Shown piece by piece: positions 39,001 through 52,157 of a stretch of 64,000 bases of DNA. The stretch is from Mesocentrotus franciscanus (lineage: Eukaryota; Echinodermata; Echinoidea; Camarodonta; Strongylocentrotidae): assembly GCA_037976565.1 (NCBI GenBank), contig CP137675.1, positions 2,985,323-3,049,322 of the forward strand, given 5' to 3'. The position numbers were made by a program, and so were the translations under genes. The notes under the pieces were generated by a model. The model did not search any database, was not told the DNA's origin, and saw only the letters and a program-made list of their open reading frames with translations. Position 1 is the first letter of the stretch. Each line of letters starts with the position of its first letter.

Positions 39001-40010
39001 GATGCTATCAGTTGTAGCATTGAGTATCAGTTGATCTGCTGCAGTGATAATCAGTATTCACTGCATTGTCTCAGACATTTGCAATCAACACGATCAAGTT
39101 GTGAAACTTGATCACCACCAGACTGCGTTTCATATATCCTGAATTTCAAGAATACATTACCATGGGTATACACATATAACCACTAGTCCGGTTATCATAT
39201 GAATCAGTTGCATTATGCATGGCTGGATGTAAACATATATGTTTTTATATGCTATTGAAAGTAAGCTTATTGTAAACAGCCAATGGACCTTTATATCAGT
39301 AAGTCCTATCTGAGGGACTTGTTGACATATTATTTGCTCATGATCTGTTATATACTGTAGTGCTATTTTATTCAATCCTTCCATTCCATGGGTTTCCAAT
39401 CCCGCCTAAGAACGTTAAAGGTCGAACATTGTATTGATATTAAAAATGGTTTTGTATTTAGTCTTAGAACATAAACAGGTACCATCATTATAAAGTTTCC
39501 TACTATGGGATATATTTTTTAAAGGAATTTATAGTGGAACAAGTATTATCAATTTAAGTCAACATTTTACTTCTTTTACTTTTTTTCTAAAATTTGTGTT
39601 TGACTTTTCTGTCGGAAGTTGGTGGCACATAAGGGTTTAAATATTATAGTTTGAAACAGTAGCTACATGTATACTGCACGTTAAGTTCACCTGGATGTTC
39701 TTAGCAAAGATTACTATGAACTCTTATACACCAACACTCCCAAATTCCCTACTCCTACCTAATCCTAGCCCAGGTACATTGAACCCTATTCCTCAATATT
39801 AGCTTGGAAGTGTGCTCTTAACCAAATTCATTTTCAAGACGTCCCCAAGAAACTCTCTCAGGCCGCCAACACACCAGAAGTACATTCAACTGCTGAGCTA
39901 TGACGTTCAGCCTGATCTTACCACAAAACCACGGCCCCTGTCTTGCACATCAGTGCTTGTGTACATGTTCTTAGACATGACGACCTAGTGGTTGTAGGAT
40001 GGTTTTACAA

Positions 40011-40024
40011 CCCCCCCCCCCCCC
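40011..40024 (+). repeat. Poly-C run (14 C)
   Basis: Uninterrupted 14-C homopolymer; similar C or G runs occur near 11557, 11899, 34956, 42011 and 47515. Confidence 0.9.
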
Positions 40025-43000
40025 AGTGGCTAATGAAGGAAGTCTGGACATATCTTCCTGAAAAATGAAGAGGAAGAAAAAGCCTTTTACAGTACAGTTG
40101 TACATGTTTCTAGTAATATTAGACAACTAGATATTGGCGCTTTATAAATTCCTGGATTGGAATTGGAATATGCCCTTCAAGGATTAAGAAAGTGACAATG
40201 CCTATATACATACATACCGGTACTCATATGACTGCATTAGTTCATAGGGCCTGTTTACCAAAAAGAAAAGCTTATTTGGTTTTTCAATCTGCTATTCATG
40301 CAATGGACCGAGGCCTGAAACATTGTTCTAAGAGTTGTCCAGGAACATTGTGAATACTGTTGAAATAGTTTATTTTGACCAACTTGGAACTGTTATTTGA
40401 TTATTTTAACACATATATCTGAGAGGCAATATCTGTTGACATGTGAAGAATAGCATTAAGATGAGGCTAATGTTGTTTTTATTGAAAGGAAAGACTGCGG
40501 TCCAAGTACTCTTTCCTCAGGAAGTCATGGACTGAAAAACAAACTTAAATACCCCCAAAACGCATCCTGCACAAGATGAAAAAACTCACCCAGTAGTAGA
40601 TGTATATTTACATTATGTCCATGTATGAGGTCGTATTTTCATTCAGTTTTTACACAGATCATTTGCACTAGTTTGTGCAAAGTACCTAAACTCCTTGGTA
40701 GTATACAATACAGGGTAAGTTAGTACAGAGCCATTGTGCAGCAATTCCGTCAAACACTTAACAAAATGTACTGCAAGATCCTTCATACTCTTTGGAATAA
40801 TATTAAACATCATAAGATGAACATTTTGGTATAAACTGTTTTAAATTTGAAAAGTTAAGTTTTAGTATTAATAAATATAAAGTGTATTGATTTGTTGAAT
40901 TGTTCTTCTACAGAATGTTCATTTCAACCACAAATCTCTCATACATCTTGACACAGCTAGTAGAAAGATTACAATTCATTTTGGATATGTGTGTTTGCAA
41001 TTGACCAACCAGTACATTTTTATAAAAAGGTGTTTGGTTTCTAGGTTTAGATCGAAAGTGGCCTTCAGATTTGATTCATTGCCATTTACAAGTGGGCCAA
41101 TGATTTATTGAAATCCAACAGTAGTACTCATGAATAAGGAGAGAAAAGGGGCAAAAGCACAAAAACAAACATCATTGCATGATGTGGGTAAATGTGGTTT
41201 ATTTGATTTAGTTTGTGTTATGAATAATCATTAGAGACTAAATAGAGAGGGTTCCCACTTTGCTGAACATGTGGTGATATTTGCACAAAGTTGACATTGA
41301 AGAGTTATAACGCAGTGTGTGACTTCGAACAGTGCACATGGATACCCCTTCAAAGCTAAGTAATACCCTTAACATGAAATTGAGATTGTACCGTGGCGCA
41401 ATACATCAGGAAGAAATAACCAGATTCTGTTCTTTATTTATTTGTTATTTTTATTTTTTAGGTTGTAACCTTGTGATTAATGCTCATGCTGTGCTGGTAC
41501 ACTAATGAGTGTATTATCAGTTTTATTTATTAGTGGATCTTATTTTGCAATAGGAGAACAGACAATAAATCCAATGTAAATTCAAGGATCTAGTGCTGCC
41601 TCACTTTACCATTTGTGCTTGTAGCTGGTATCGATTTTGATCAAGATTGATGTAATATCAGTTTTAATGTGTTGTTATACAACTGCCTTGATACAATAGA
41701 ATGTATACATGCACAGAGATCTCTGTTGCACTGTTGTGATGTTTGATAGAGTTCAAAGAACTTTTTAATATTAGTAAACTCTAGAATGATCCTATAGCAT
41801 GTACAAATGTTTATCATGATACAGTTTGTACAACTCTTTTGGGGGTGATTTTGTACACCGCTTATTATTAAGTTGTTGTTACTGTCTCATTTCATACTTA
41901 ATATCCTGAATACCTGGTGGTAAAGGATGCAATATAAGAAATGATTAATTACATTACCCTTTTTACATGCTTTCGTGTATGCGGGTGATGTACAGGCCTC
42001 AATGAGACATACCCCCCCCCCCACCCCTTCCCCCCGGGACTATTTGATGCCTGCATAAGGCCTACTGGTTTAAACTTCATCTCATTAAGTTTGATTTTGC
42101 AGGGTAGCACTCATAATTTTGTATTTGCAAGATAACATGTATATGCTACAAGATTTATATATACCTGTACATGGGGACAAAGGGTATAGTCAAACTGAAA
42201 GGTATGTTTGTCATTCAAGACCTGCCCTTTCCAAACACATCTGTGTCAGATTACCTTAAAATGCTGTGTGCCATTGATGACCAGTTTATTATTATTTTGT
42301 TTAAACCTTTTGGAAATTATGTATATGCATAGGGTAAATCTTGATGAATAGGCTTATGGGTAAAAAAAATTAGCCAGAGAGCAGACAGCATGGGGGCAAA
42401 GGTTTATCTGATTGATTTGTAAGCTAAGCTTGAGCCATTCACGATCTGACCAAGCAAGTACTGCGTACGTACTTGATTCTCTTTCACACTCTGCCAAAGG
42501 GCTCTTGGGAGGGGAACTGGTGTTTGAATAATTCACTGACGTCAGCTATGCGGTTTAGGGTTCACTGCGTCTTCTTGATGTGTTTGGCATCAACATAATG
42601 TACAGAAAAATCTTTTTTTTTCTTCTTTTAAATTCTGAAAATGCTGAGAAAGAATCCTTGAATAGTAGAATTTAAGATGGACATTGTAATTGCTATGTTA
42701 CAGTCATGTTCTTTCAAAATGATGAGGCTTACCCCACCTGTGTGTAGATCACCCATCTTAAATGTATCAGCATCTTTTTTGAACATTTCAAGAGGGAATG
42801 ATTTTTCTTGTTGACATTTTTTCAACAGAATGCTTTCTTGTTTTTAGAAAGATTTCAGTACAGCTGAAAGGCTTTTGTAGATTCATAAATTGTTGTACAC
42901 GGAAATACATACAATTATAGATTCATCAACACATTTTAACTAATTTCACAACCCCACCTACTGTAGACTTTGCATTCATATAGAGCAGGGGCCCCCGCTA

Positions 43001-46000
43001 GGGCAAGACTTTGCTTGCGAGGAGTAGCATCGTTACTTGCTCCAATGAGTTACCCATTTTGTAGCAAATGGAGTGTGAGGTTATGTTCAGGTTGTTTGTG
43101 AGACAAGCAGCATCCAAGAGTTTTTCACCTCATTTGGGTTTCAAGTCTGCATTATGCCGTGGCCTTGGGTTAGCGTTGTCAGAAATCAGAAATAAGGGAT
43201 CCTACAAGGTGTGCAGTGTATGCCCTATTGAAATGAGAGAAAGAAGGATAGGATAAACAATTGGAGCTTCTTTCAAAGGGGATATATACTCATACTCACT
43301 CTATCACTGTAGATAAATTATGAAATGTGGTTTTTAGTGTAATTAATGAGAAATAACAGTGATTATACTCATTACATTGCGTTAGATGTATATTCAGGTG
43401 ACCATACTCCTTCCTCATGAACCTAGCGCAGTCTTTTGTATTGTTTTTGTTTATGTTCCCCATGTTCCATTCAATAGGGAAAGATGTCAAGGTCTTGTGA
43501 AAATTTCTGACACACATGTATCTGACTACACTGAGCATGGAAAGCATGGGAGGAAGCCGTGCTTATAAACAGGAACAGAGCTAGTGCAAGGTTGGCCTAG
43601 CATTTGACACAGTTCATAGCTCTGAAGATTAAACATTATAATTCCATTCATGGGGTTTCTCTATTAATGAACTATGCTGGTTTCAGTTTCTCTTCGCCAC
43701 TTGCCCTGCAATGAGCTAATTTGACATTTTCCTTCCTCAAAAATAGGTTGTGTACCCAACGGTTTCCTTCCTTCCGTGTACTCGTATTGTTACAAAAATA
43801 AACCAAGATACTCACACAATGTTAAATGATATGGGTGGTTGTTGGCATTGATTTACAATACAGTTATCTGCACATGACTATAATGATGGAATAGATGGAT
43901 ATTTGTTTTCGGTGATCAACTATGTAGGACAACATTACAATATATATCAGGATATAGAATGAATGAAATTTCAATTTGATTATCATACAAAAATTAAATT
44001 AAACTATTTATTGTTCTATGTAGAAGAGGGTGATTTACTACATGTGATAGACTCTATATTATGCCTTTCTGTATCTAGGCCTAGAAAATATCATACTGTG
44101 ATTTAGAATAGAAGTTCTGTGTTTAATAGGGAGGGACAAACATGATTCAAGAGGTTATGCTCTGATTCTCTTGTTAAACAGACATATTTTTAGTCTAGTT
44201 TGGCTTTCTTTCTGCATGACCAGTACACAATAGCGCAGGAATTCACATCATGAACTCTATGTTATCACCCAGTATGACCGAGTGGCTGCGCACTATGTGA
44301 CGTGGAGCAAAAAAAGACAATGGTCAGGCCCTCTTGCTGTTTTTCGTTAGAAACGGTAAAACCAAGTTGAAGCCGTCCTACATTTACCGGAAATAAGGAT
44401 GATGTTCCCACCCATCTTAGAATGGTCCATTGTTGAACGTAGCTCAGGGGGGTCGCTTTGGGGGGACCCACAGGGTTAGTGACCCAGGCAGGTTCCACAA
44501 AGCGCTCCTATGGTGCGTAGCCAGTAATGCAAATTGTGCAGGCATGTTGCCTAGTTAAATATAATTTCAGCCAAACTATTTTGGGCATGGTATTGAACTT
44601 GAAGGTTACAGATGTCTGACTGTGTTGGGGTGGGTGTACCACTGGGTTTACCACCGGGTGGCTGTGTGTTGCCAGAACAACTTCATAGAAGCTCACCATT
44701 ATGATTAATCAAGCCAGGGATTTTTTCTGAGCAATCCACTTTTTCTGCTCTATTTTTCTTTCTAAATTTCCTTCCGCATGGCCTCTTTTTCTTTTTTGTC
44801 CTTGTCTTTGTCTGTCTCTTAACCATAGTTTAACCTCATTTTAATATCTCCTCAGAATCCTTTATTTTCTTCTTGTGTGTTTTTTAAAATTTTATTTTGA
44901 CTCTTGCCTGTTTCAATTTAAAACATTGTAGACAATTTTTACTGCAGTTTGAGATATTTTTTTTTTTTTTTTCAACTGATGATCTACAATAAATAATAAT
45001 AATGATATTGGATTGAACTAAAGTTACAATCATCCTTACCACTTCTCATTCCTTTTTAAACACACCAAACACAAAGGAATTTCAAAAGTATACGTGTACA
45101 GTAGATCCCATGCAAAGCTTTAGAATACAACAGATATTTTTGTTAAAGTTTTTCAGGATGAAAGATTACAACAACAAAAAATCATTAATGATTATTGTTT
45201 TTATCATTTCATTTCAATATTTATGGAATTCATGGTAAGAAAATGTCATCGAAAGTTTAGATTAGTAACCTGTATGCAGAATTTTTTTCTGTTTTCTTTG
45301 CTAGCAATTGGGGATTGTAATTGTGCACATGACAATATATTTGATGTATTATACACATAAGAACTTAAAAGTCTTAAATTGCATATATTTTGCTTCAACT
45401 TTAAATAAAATAAAAGCAGTTCAAAAACCTTACAAATGTTTGAGGCCATAGACACGAGACTTAAAGAAGCATTTCTTCTTGTTTTCAAAAGATACATTGC
45501 ATAATAAACTTATAAAGAATATTGTGTATTGCCAAGATAGAAAGTACTTAAAAAAAAAGGACAGAACAAAGTTCTTTCCTTTTTTATTTTTTATTTCTAT
45601 TAAAAAAAGAATGAAGTTTGCTTCACCACTTAACCCTACTATTGAGAAAAAGCCCAGTAATTTTTTTGACCATTTTGAACTCTTTTTCTCGTATGGCTTC
45701 CGTTATTTCTCAAATGTCTTTTAGTAATCATATGTTGCTATGCTGAGATACGGAGCATATATGTCTGTGATTCATATCATAACATCCTGTCTCAATAGAC
45801 TTTGTATGGACTGACTGTAGGCCAATCTTGCTTTGTTTGAACACTGTGTAGTACCTATTATATGCCTCTTAAAGGGATAGATCAAGAGCCTCTTGTACTG
45901 CTCCATCTTCACAAAGTAATTACATCTAGAAGATGAGCTTCATTGATCATGCATAATGCGTATATGAACTGAAATGATGTCTTTGTGCAAACTGTTGTAA

Positions 46001-49000
46001 TTGACATAAATGGTGATGCATGCTTATTGCATTATGGAGAAATGATGGGGTAGAGGCTTGCTTAATTGGTTGAATGTAATTTGATTAAATCATATTATTT
46101 CCCAACAAAGAGATCGCATTATCGCAGCACAAAATGATGCACAGCACTCACGATTAAATATATTTAAAGAGGTATTTTCACGTGGGGCACTTGATAAATG
46201 AAAAAAAAATACATGCAGCATTTATATTTTATTTTTGATATCATGACAAGAGAGAGATCAACAAATATTTGATATAATATAGAATCAAAATATGTTCTTT
46301 ATAGTATTTCTTGTAACAATTTTGGTTATTTGCTTTTAACATATTAAAGTAAACAATAATTGTTAAAGTCATTGTAGGCTTTAAGGAGATGTTTGTCATC
46401 AGTTTTGTAATTAGGTGATCATATAAATATTGATCTTTATATATTTAGATCTAATAATCTCTATGGTATACCATAGTCACACTTTTTGATTAACATTTTT
46501 ATCTTTAATTCAATATTTGTTCAAAAACTAAATTTACCCCATAGTTGCTAAAAATAGAATTGCAGCCCTCACATTGATAATGCATATCATCGTGTACATA
46601 GAAATACTGATATGGAAAGGAAACTTTAAGTTGGAAAACAACAAAATTGGCAAAGTATTTGCTTATTGGCCTTGTTCTGTATAATTTCCCTCCAGTTGAC
46701 TTGTGGAATGGTTTTCACGTGATAAAAGTCTGTCTGCCATAGATCAATGTACCCCTTCACATATGGCGTACATAGTAATCAAACATCAAACAGCCATATC
46801 TGAACGGGCAAGAGGCTCGTTTACGCGAAAGATAATCTCGACTGTGTGCTTGTGATATCTTGTGACAACTGTTAAAGCGGTTAAGTGTCGGATGGGAGCC
46901 CAGCGTTTTCATTACAAATGTGACTTCCGTTACATTGTGGCGGATAAAGTTCTTGAGTTGTTGCTGAATCACTCGTTTGCGCAGCCAAACGTGACACAGT
47001 CAATTAATGAGTTAGCGGTGTGGTGCACCGTCCCAGGAAATGCCATTACTGTGAAGCGCCCCCGATGCCAGGTTTGGCAGCATGGCAGGAAAGTAGTCTT
47101 GACCCTAGATTTCACTTGTCAAAAATATTCGGAATAAAACATTTTACGCCCTTGATCAAATTTCTGAGGGGGAGGGCTCTTGAGGTACTCTGAAGGGGAT
47201 GAATGGAAAAAACAACAACACAACCATAAGAAAGAAAGTATAGGAAATATACTGACATGCAATGTTTTTAATAAAAATAACTGATTGTGTTCAATACACA
47301 GCATCAGTACACTTTTGTTTCCATATTGCTCTCACATAATTAATGTGGATATAGGAAAGCAGCTTTGATAAAGTCTTATTTGATCTTATAGTGGCCCAAA
47401 GCAAAGCTAAATGTTTCAAACAATTTTTAAAACTCTTAAACCAAATGTTGACCTGTTTTCAAAAGTAACAACAAATTAACATCTTGATAACAAGAAATTT
47501 TTAAAAAAAGTGTACCCCCCCCCTCCCCCAATGAAGCTTTTGCCTGGGAGTGTATGGCCTCTGTTTCAAGTTTGTCCTACACATGTATATATTTCCTACA
47601 TATGTAGATTCTATTGGCCTAACTTATTGTATGTACATTTTACATTTGATCAGTGACAGGCATAATGATGACCTAACAGTTATATTTATTATTTTATTAC
47701 AAAGCTCATTTTGCCAAAACATTTGACAGCAGCAATAAGGTCTTCCATGATCTTATACTCAAGTCAAAATGATTGGATACACTTTGACTTTTTTAGAACT
47801 TTTTTTGGCTTCATGCCTGTATTGACCAATGATGCGGAAATTATTACAAAATGAAATTAAATGAAGAAAAATCCACATGGGGCTATGTACGTGTACAGTA
47901 TGCTGTGATAGGAGACTAGAGGGAGCTAGTCACCCTGACATGACTCAAGTTTACGGCAGAGCTGTCTGGCTGGCTCAGTGGCTGCACAGCTGCTAAGAGT
48001 TGTCCGCATTTGTTCGCTTCTTTCTCTCTGGTGTTATCCTATGGAATTACATGTTTGATTGCTCTCCAATCTATCTCCCATTGCTTTCCAAAAAGGCTGT
48101 AGACCTATGCAGATATTTCCTACTTCATGATTTATTCTACGATCTAGGGTTTAAACTGGGACATCCTCTCTTACATCCATATGTAAATACATTATGTATA
48201 TAGTTCCTTTTATAGAAAACATGTAGCTTGCATAGACAGTTAGAGGGAACATGATTTGAACAAAAGGTTACACCAGAGTCTTTGGAGATGACATTTATAT
48301 ACCAAACAATATTGTGTCTGTAATGTAACATGTACAGTATTTTAACAGAGCATGGTGCGCAGGATAAAGGTACTACATGTATGTAAGATGTACAAAGTAC
48401 AAAGACAATGACACATGATCCGTCCAAGCCACACCTGTACACTGTACCGTGGTCAGTAAGATAATCAAGAAAAGTAAACATTTAGTAAAATATTGAGCAA
48501 TATTGACATTTTAGATGATTTTTGTGTATTGCCACAGTAAAAGAGGCAAATTTCTCTGGGAACACACCAGGCGCTAAGCAATGATCGTTTTCACTTGAAA
48601 ATGTACCTTTAAAATAATTCAGGAAAGTTAGAATCCTTTATCCCTGTCAAGAAGACATGTGTTTATCAAATTAGTGATTTAAACAATGGAAACAAACGTT
48701 GTTGATAGAGCGTCGTAGGATGGCACGTAAGGACATGGCCTTGCTTGACGATTAACCTGAATGGGAGCAGTATAACAATTCAGGATAGAAAAGTATCCTA
48801 AGAATGAACTTGTGTTACATTGTAAATTCTCAGAAGCATGAGATTAAATGTCAACTATGATGATGATAACATGAAGGCCTATTTCCGCAAGATATAGTTG
48901 GGAAAGTGTCGGCCTAGTCAAGGTATCAGTTTCAAACTGTGAACATCTGGGTTTAACCTTTTCAGGTGGTTTAAAGTTTAAACCATCCAGATTTTTACTG

Positions 49001-49400
49001 TACATGTATGTCTGTGATTTTATAGATAGATAAAAGCTTGCCTTTCTTCTAGGAATTCAAGATGGTTTTATATTATTACTGAAATTGAATATCATGGAAT
49101 AAGAATCAAGATAAATGAAAAGGGCTCAGTAATTGATAATTTCTATCACAAAATTTGTATTTTTTTTAATGTCTGTCTGTATTCATGCTTGATGGTCCTG
49201 AACGAGTGTAACTTAGGTAAAAGGCAATTTTTTTTTTAATTCTAAAGATATTTGGGTTGAATCTGTATGTTACAAAGAGTAGTTGATAAATCTTTATTAA
49301 TCTGAATGCATTGATTGATATCTCTCTATCATTTCTAGGACATTAAGAGTTTCTAATCGGATTTCCTTTTATCCTCTATTTCTCTTCCTATCTCCCTCAG

Positions 49401-49553
49401 ATTCTGAATAAGAAAGAGAACAAGGGATGCGAGAGTCCGGACCCTGATTCCGAGTCCTACATCCTAACGCCACGCACTGAAGCCAAATACCAGAAGATCA
49501 ATGAGGAATTTGACAGAATGATGAATGGTGGAAGTGGACAACCCATGAGCAGG
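49401..49553 (+). CDS. mef2: MEF2 coding exon 3, alpha-type exon after the MEF2 domain
   Basis: Encodes residues 87-137. The segment starts ILNKKENKGCESPDPDSES and continues through a TPRTEAKYQKINEEFDRMM stretch to GQPMSR. The SPDPD and KYxKINEEFD motifs are diagnostic of the segment that follows the MEF2 domain. In vertebrate MEF2A/C/D this segment is encoded by mutually exclusive alpha1/alpha2 exons; this copy resembles the alpha1 type (NKKENKGCESPDPD). Acceptor: tctccctcag ending at 49400. Donor: AGG|gtaaaa at 49554. The length is 153 nt, phase 0/0. No second alpha exon was recognised nearby. A hAT-like element sits 100 nt downstream in the intron. Confidence 0.93.
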
Positions 49554-49654
49554 GTAAAAAAACTGTTTTTAAGACCAGCCTTCCACATCTTGTGGGCTGG
49601 CTAAGTAACTTTGGATTCAGAGCCCTAGAAAACATAGGACCACATGCATGAAAG

Positions 49655-50762
49655 CAGTGAAAAAAATACACGGGGGCGGCGGGCGAATTCGCCCTGGAAA
49701 CACCATAAACAGCCCCCGAAATAGGCCAAAAATCCGATTACACGGGGGCGACTTCAAAAAAGGAAAAGATCTAAAATCGCCCCCGTAACGATTACGAGCG
49801 GCCGTTCTCTACTAGCTTCGCATTCATTGTGTGCATTTCTTGGTCGGTGTGCGCGGCGCGCACAAGTACTCTGAATCTCCCGTGTAAAATTGTATACACA
49901 AATTAGCTGAACCTAGACCGTTCGCTGAACATCGCGAAACTGCAATCTATTTCAATCACGATTGCCGCGATTTTTATATAGTTTTCGTGAATAGAGGTAT
50001 GAAATCAAAGCTTATTTTGTGATTATTCTGGCCATGTTTACTGAATTTGATAATCATTTTTCAAAGAAAAGTTTTCACAAGAAAATCATCGCGACTGACC
50101 GTTCAGTTATTCCACACACGTACAGTACAGTGCAGTGCGACTGCAGCTGCTGTCGGAACTGTCGGCTGTGTGAGCTAGAGTCGATCTCGAAGAGACCCGA
50201 CGCGACAACACTTTGAAATTGCTATCTGTTTGCATCATTATTGCCGCGATTTTTATAAAGTTTTCGTGAATAGAGGTATGAAACCTGAGCTTAGATTGTG
50301 ATTATTCTGGCCATGTACAGTTGTATACCTAATTTGATAATCATTTTTCAAAGTAAAGTTTTCACAAGAAAATCAGACAGTCGTTAAAAAACATACCGGG
50401 TAACTCATTTTACTTTTACTATGACACAGTTCTTGCATCAAATCAATGCATTAAAACTTAGTTATTTAACTAGATAAATGCTTTCTTTTTGAATGGGTAA
50501 TCATGGTAATTATGAAGCAGGAAGCCCGAAACCTTAATCAAAGATATACTATAGATCTATAGACTAGTCTAGACTATAGACAGTCAGTAGATCAAAACCT
50601 ACTAAATAAACTCATCAAACTGTATATGTGTATCCTTTTTTATGAATTAATGAAAAAGTAGCCCCAGAAAAAAGAGCCCCCAAAATGGAAAAAAAAGCCG
50701 CCGAAAATTTGCCAAAAATTGGATATGGAGCCCCTGAAATAAAAAAATCAATTTTTTCCCTG
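49655..50762. mobile_element. hAT-like non-autonomous DNA transposon
   Basis: 1108 bp flanked by an 8-bp direct repeat CATGAAAG (49647-49654 and 50763-50770). Terminal inverted repeats start CAGTGAAAAAAAT and CAGGGAAAAAATT. An 8-bp target duplication with CAGTG/CAGGG ends is the hallmark of the hAT superfamily (established knowledge). Subterminal GC-rich motifs of GCCCCYGAAA type occur repeatedly near both ends and may be transposase sites. No transposase frame is present, so it depended on a partner element. It carries an internal 155-bp direct duplication. Confidence 0.9.
49936..50375 (+). repeat. Internal direct duplication inside the hAT-like element
   Basis: Copy 1 at 49936-50088 and copy 2 at 50215-50375 share GATTATTCTGGCCATGT, TTGCCGCGATTTTTATA and TTTTCGTGAATAGAGGTATG in order. 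Divergence is visible, so the duplication is not recent. Confidence 0.85.
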
Positions 50763-51342
50763 CATGAAAGAAAAGGCATCTCTGTACACATTGTGACCAG
50801 TTTTGTTGCGTGGCCATGTTGTGTTTCATGTTTGAGGAATAAGGTTTAAAATCCTTAAATTGGCAACTCATTGATAGGTTCAAAGTCACTGTTCTTGAGC
50901 AAGAGAGGCATCGTGGCTCATAATCATGGATATGGTTTTCATAGAAGTGACATTTTATTAGAACAATTTAGAAATGAAAAAAAATACATAATTGTTGTCA
51001 ATTTGAAGAAGAGGCGATTAGTTTAGTCTCCAAGAAAAAGCCTGTCCTAAAAGGGTTGATAAGAATGATCCAGGTTTATTTATTTCCTTTATTGAGCCTT
51101 CGGCATCCATTCAGGCACCCCAACTGCTAGATTGGATGTAGCAGGCTCGTGTTGTTTTAACATCAGAACTTGGTATGGAATGTGGCAGGTGTAGAATCGA
51201 AAGAAGCACCTCTTCTGTCTGTTTACGACAGCTCAAGGCATGATGTTTGTATATCATGTTTGTGCATTGTATAGCCATGTGCAAGTATGTCCTTTGTTCA
51301 AGAAAGCATCATGTTGATTTAAAAAATAAAGAGGCAACAGGG

Positions 51343-51484
51343 CCTCTTGCATCAAAAGTCGTGTTTAAATCTAACTCCCAAAATTTAATTTAAATCCCAA
51401 ATGCGCATTCCTAATTGGTTTAAAACGAACAAATCAAGGTGCGTTCAGTTTTTGGAGTTGCACTTAAAAATCAACTTTCTATGT
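51343..51484. mobile_element. Imperfect foldback element
   Basis: Left side AAAGTCGTGTTTAAATCTAA and CTCCCAAAA pair imperfectly with the right side AGTTGATTTTTAAGTGCAAC and CTCCAAAAA (read in reverse complement). The start GGGCCTCTTGCATCAAAA resembles the end of the foldback at 35877. Confidence 0.5.
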
Positions 51485-51799
51485 ACTGTACTGTCTTATC
51501 TTTGAAAATACAAATTGTTGCTGTGATGTGTCTACATGAAATTAAAAACATCACATATAGTCTAAAGCAGGTGTCTGCACTAACTTTTTTCACAGAGGGT
51601 CTTGAATAAATATTTTAGGGTCTGCATGGGCTTCCTGTTCAGTTTTGGAATTTGGGGTGTCCAGAGCTAAAATGTGGGAGGCCATGTTTATCCGGTATAT
51701 TTCGTTGTCAAACCATGTCTAAAGAAATGAAGATTATAGAGATAGAGTGTTATTTATGAAGGGGATAGAAGTACTGAATTTTTTGTTTCATTGCTACAG

Positions 51800-52157
51800 T
51801 CACAGATCCCTCCAGAGTACCCAGCTTCCATGCCTGTGTCCGTCCCACAGACCTCCACTAGCTTGGGGGCATACAACGGAGGCCACCACCACCATCACCA
51901 TCATCCTCATGGCCAACCCAGTCCCAACAGCAACCACAGCCAACAGCAGCAACAACAACAACAACAACAGACACATGTAACCAGCTCCAGTCTCATGCAA
52001 CCTCCCATTGCCCGTAACAGCCTCAGCCCGCAGCCTCACATGCTGAGTAGGACGAGCCTGAGTCCGGGTCCTGGTCCTATGCGGAACAGTCTTAGTCCTC
52101 AGCCACAGCTCTCACGAAGTACACTCAGTCCACAACCGCCCAGACCAGCCAGTACAG
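51800..52157 (+). CDS. mef2: MEF2 coding exon 4, His/Gln-rich and repeated Ser-Pro region
   Basis: Encodes about residues 138-257. The order is: SQIPPEYP, then MPVSVPQTS (matching the MPVSIPVS stretch of vertebrate MEF2C), a run of seven His followed by Pro-His, a run of ten Gln, and four copies of an N/T-S-L/T-S-P motif, ending RPASTG at the junction. Vertebrate MEF2 has one equivalent Ser-Pro motif followed by RPPSAG or RPPSTG, so both the order and the exon end agree. Acceptor: ttgctacag ending at 51799. Donor: ACAG|gtgagc at 52158. The length is 358 nt, phase 0 in and phase 1 out. The region is expected to be disordered. The Ser-Pro sites are candidates for proline-directed kinases (inference). 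The CAR-type glutamine run (cag/caa mix) may vary in length between alleles. Confidence 0.92.

Larger units (their letters stand above)
49554..51799 (+). other. mef2: MEF2 intron between coding exons 3 and 4
   Basis: A 2.2-kb GT-AG intron. Half of it is a 1.1-kb hAT-like insertion (49655-50762). A smaller imperfect foldback lies at about 51343-51484. The rest shows nothing recognisable. Confidence 0.88.

Noticed and set aside
44270..44500. tRNA-like or SINE promoter: TGACCGAGTGG at about 44276 resembles a pol III A box
   Set aside because: No matching B box (the only GGTTC is GGTTCCACAAA) and no cloverleaf could be drawn.
51800..52039. Minus-strand Leu/Val-rich frame with a membrane-like run
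   Set aside because: It is the antisense shadow of the Gln and His codon runs of MEF2 exon 4.
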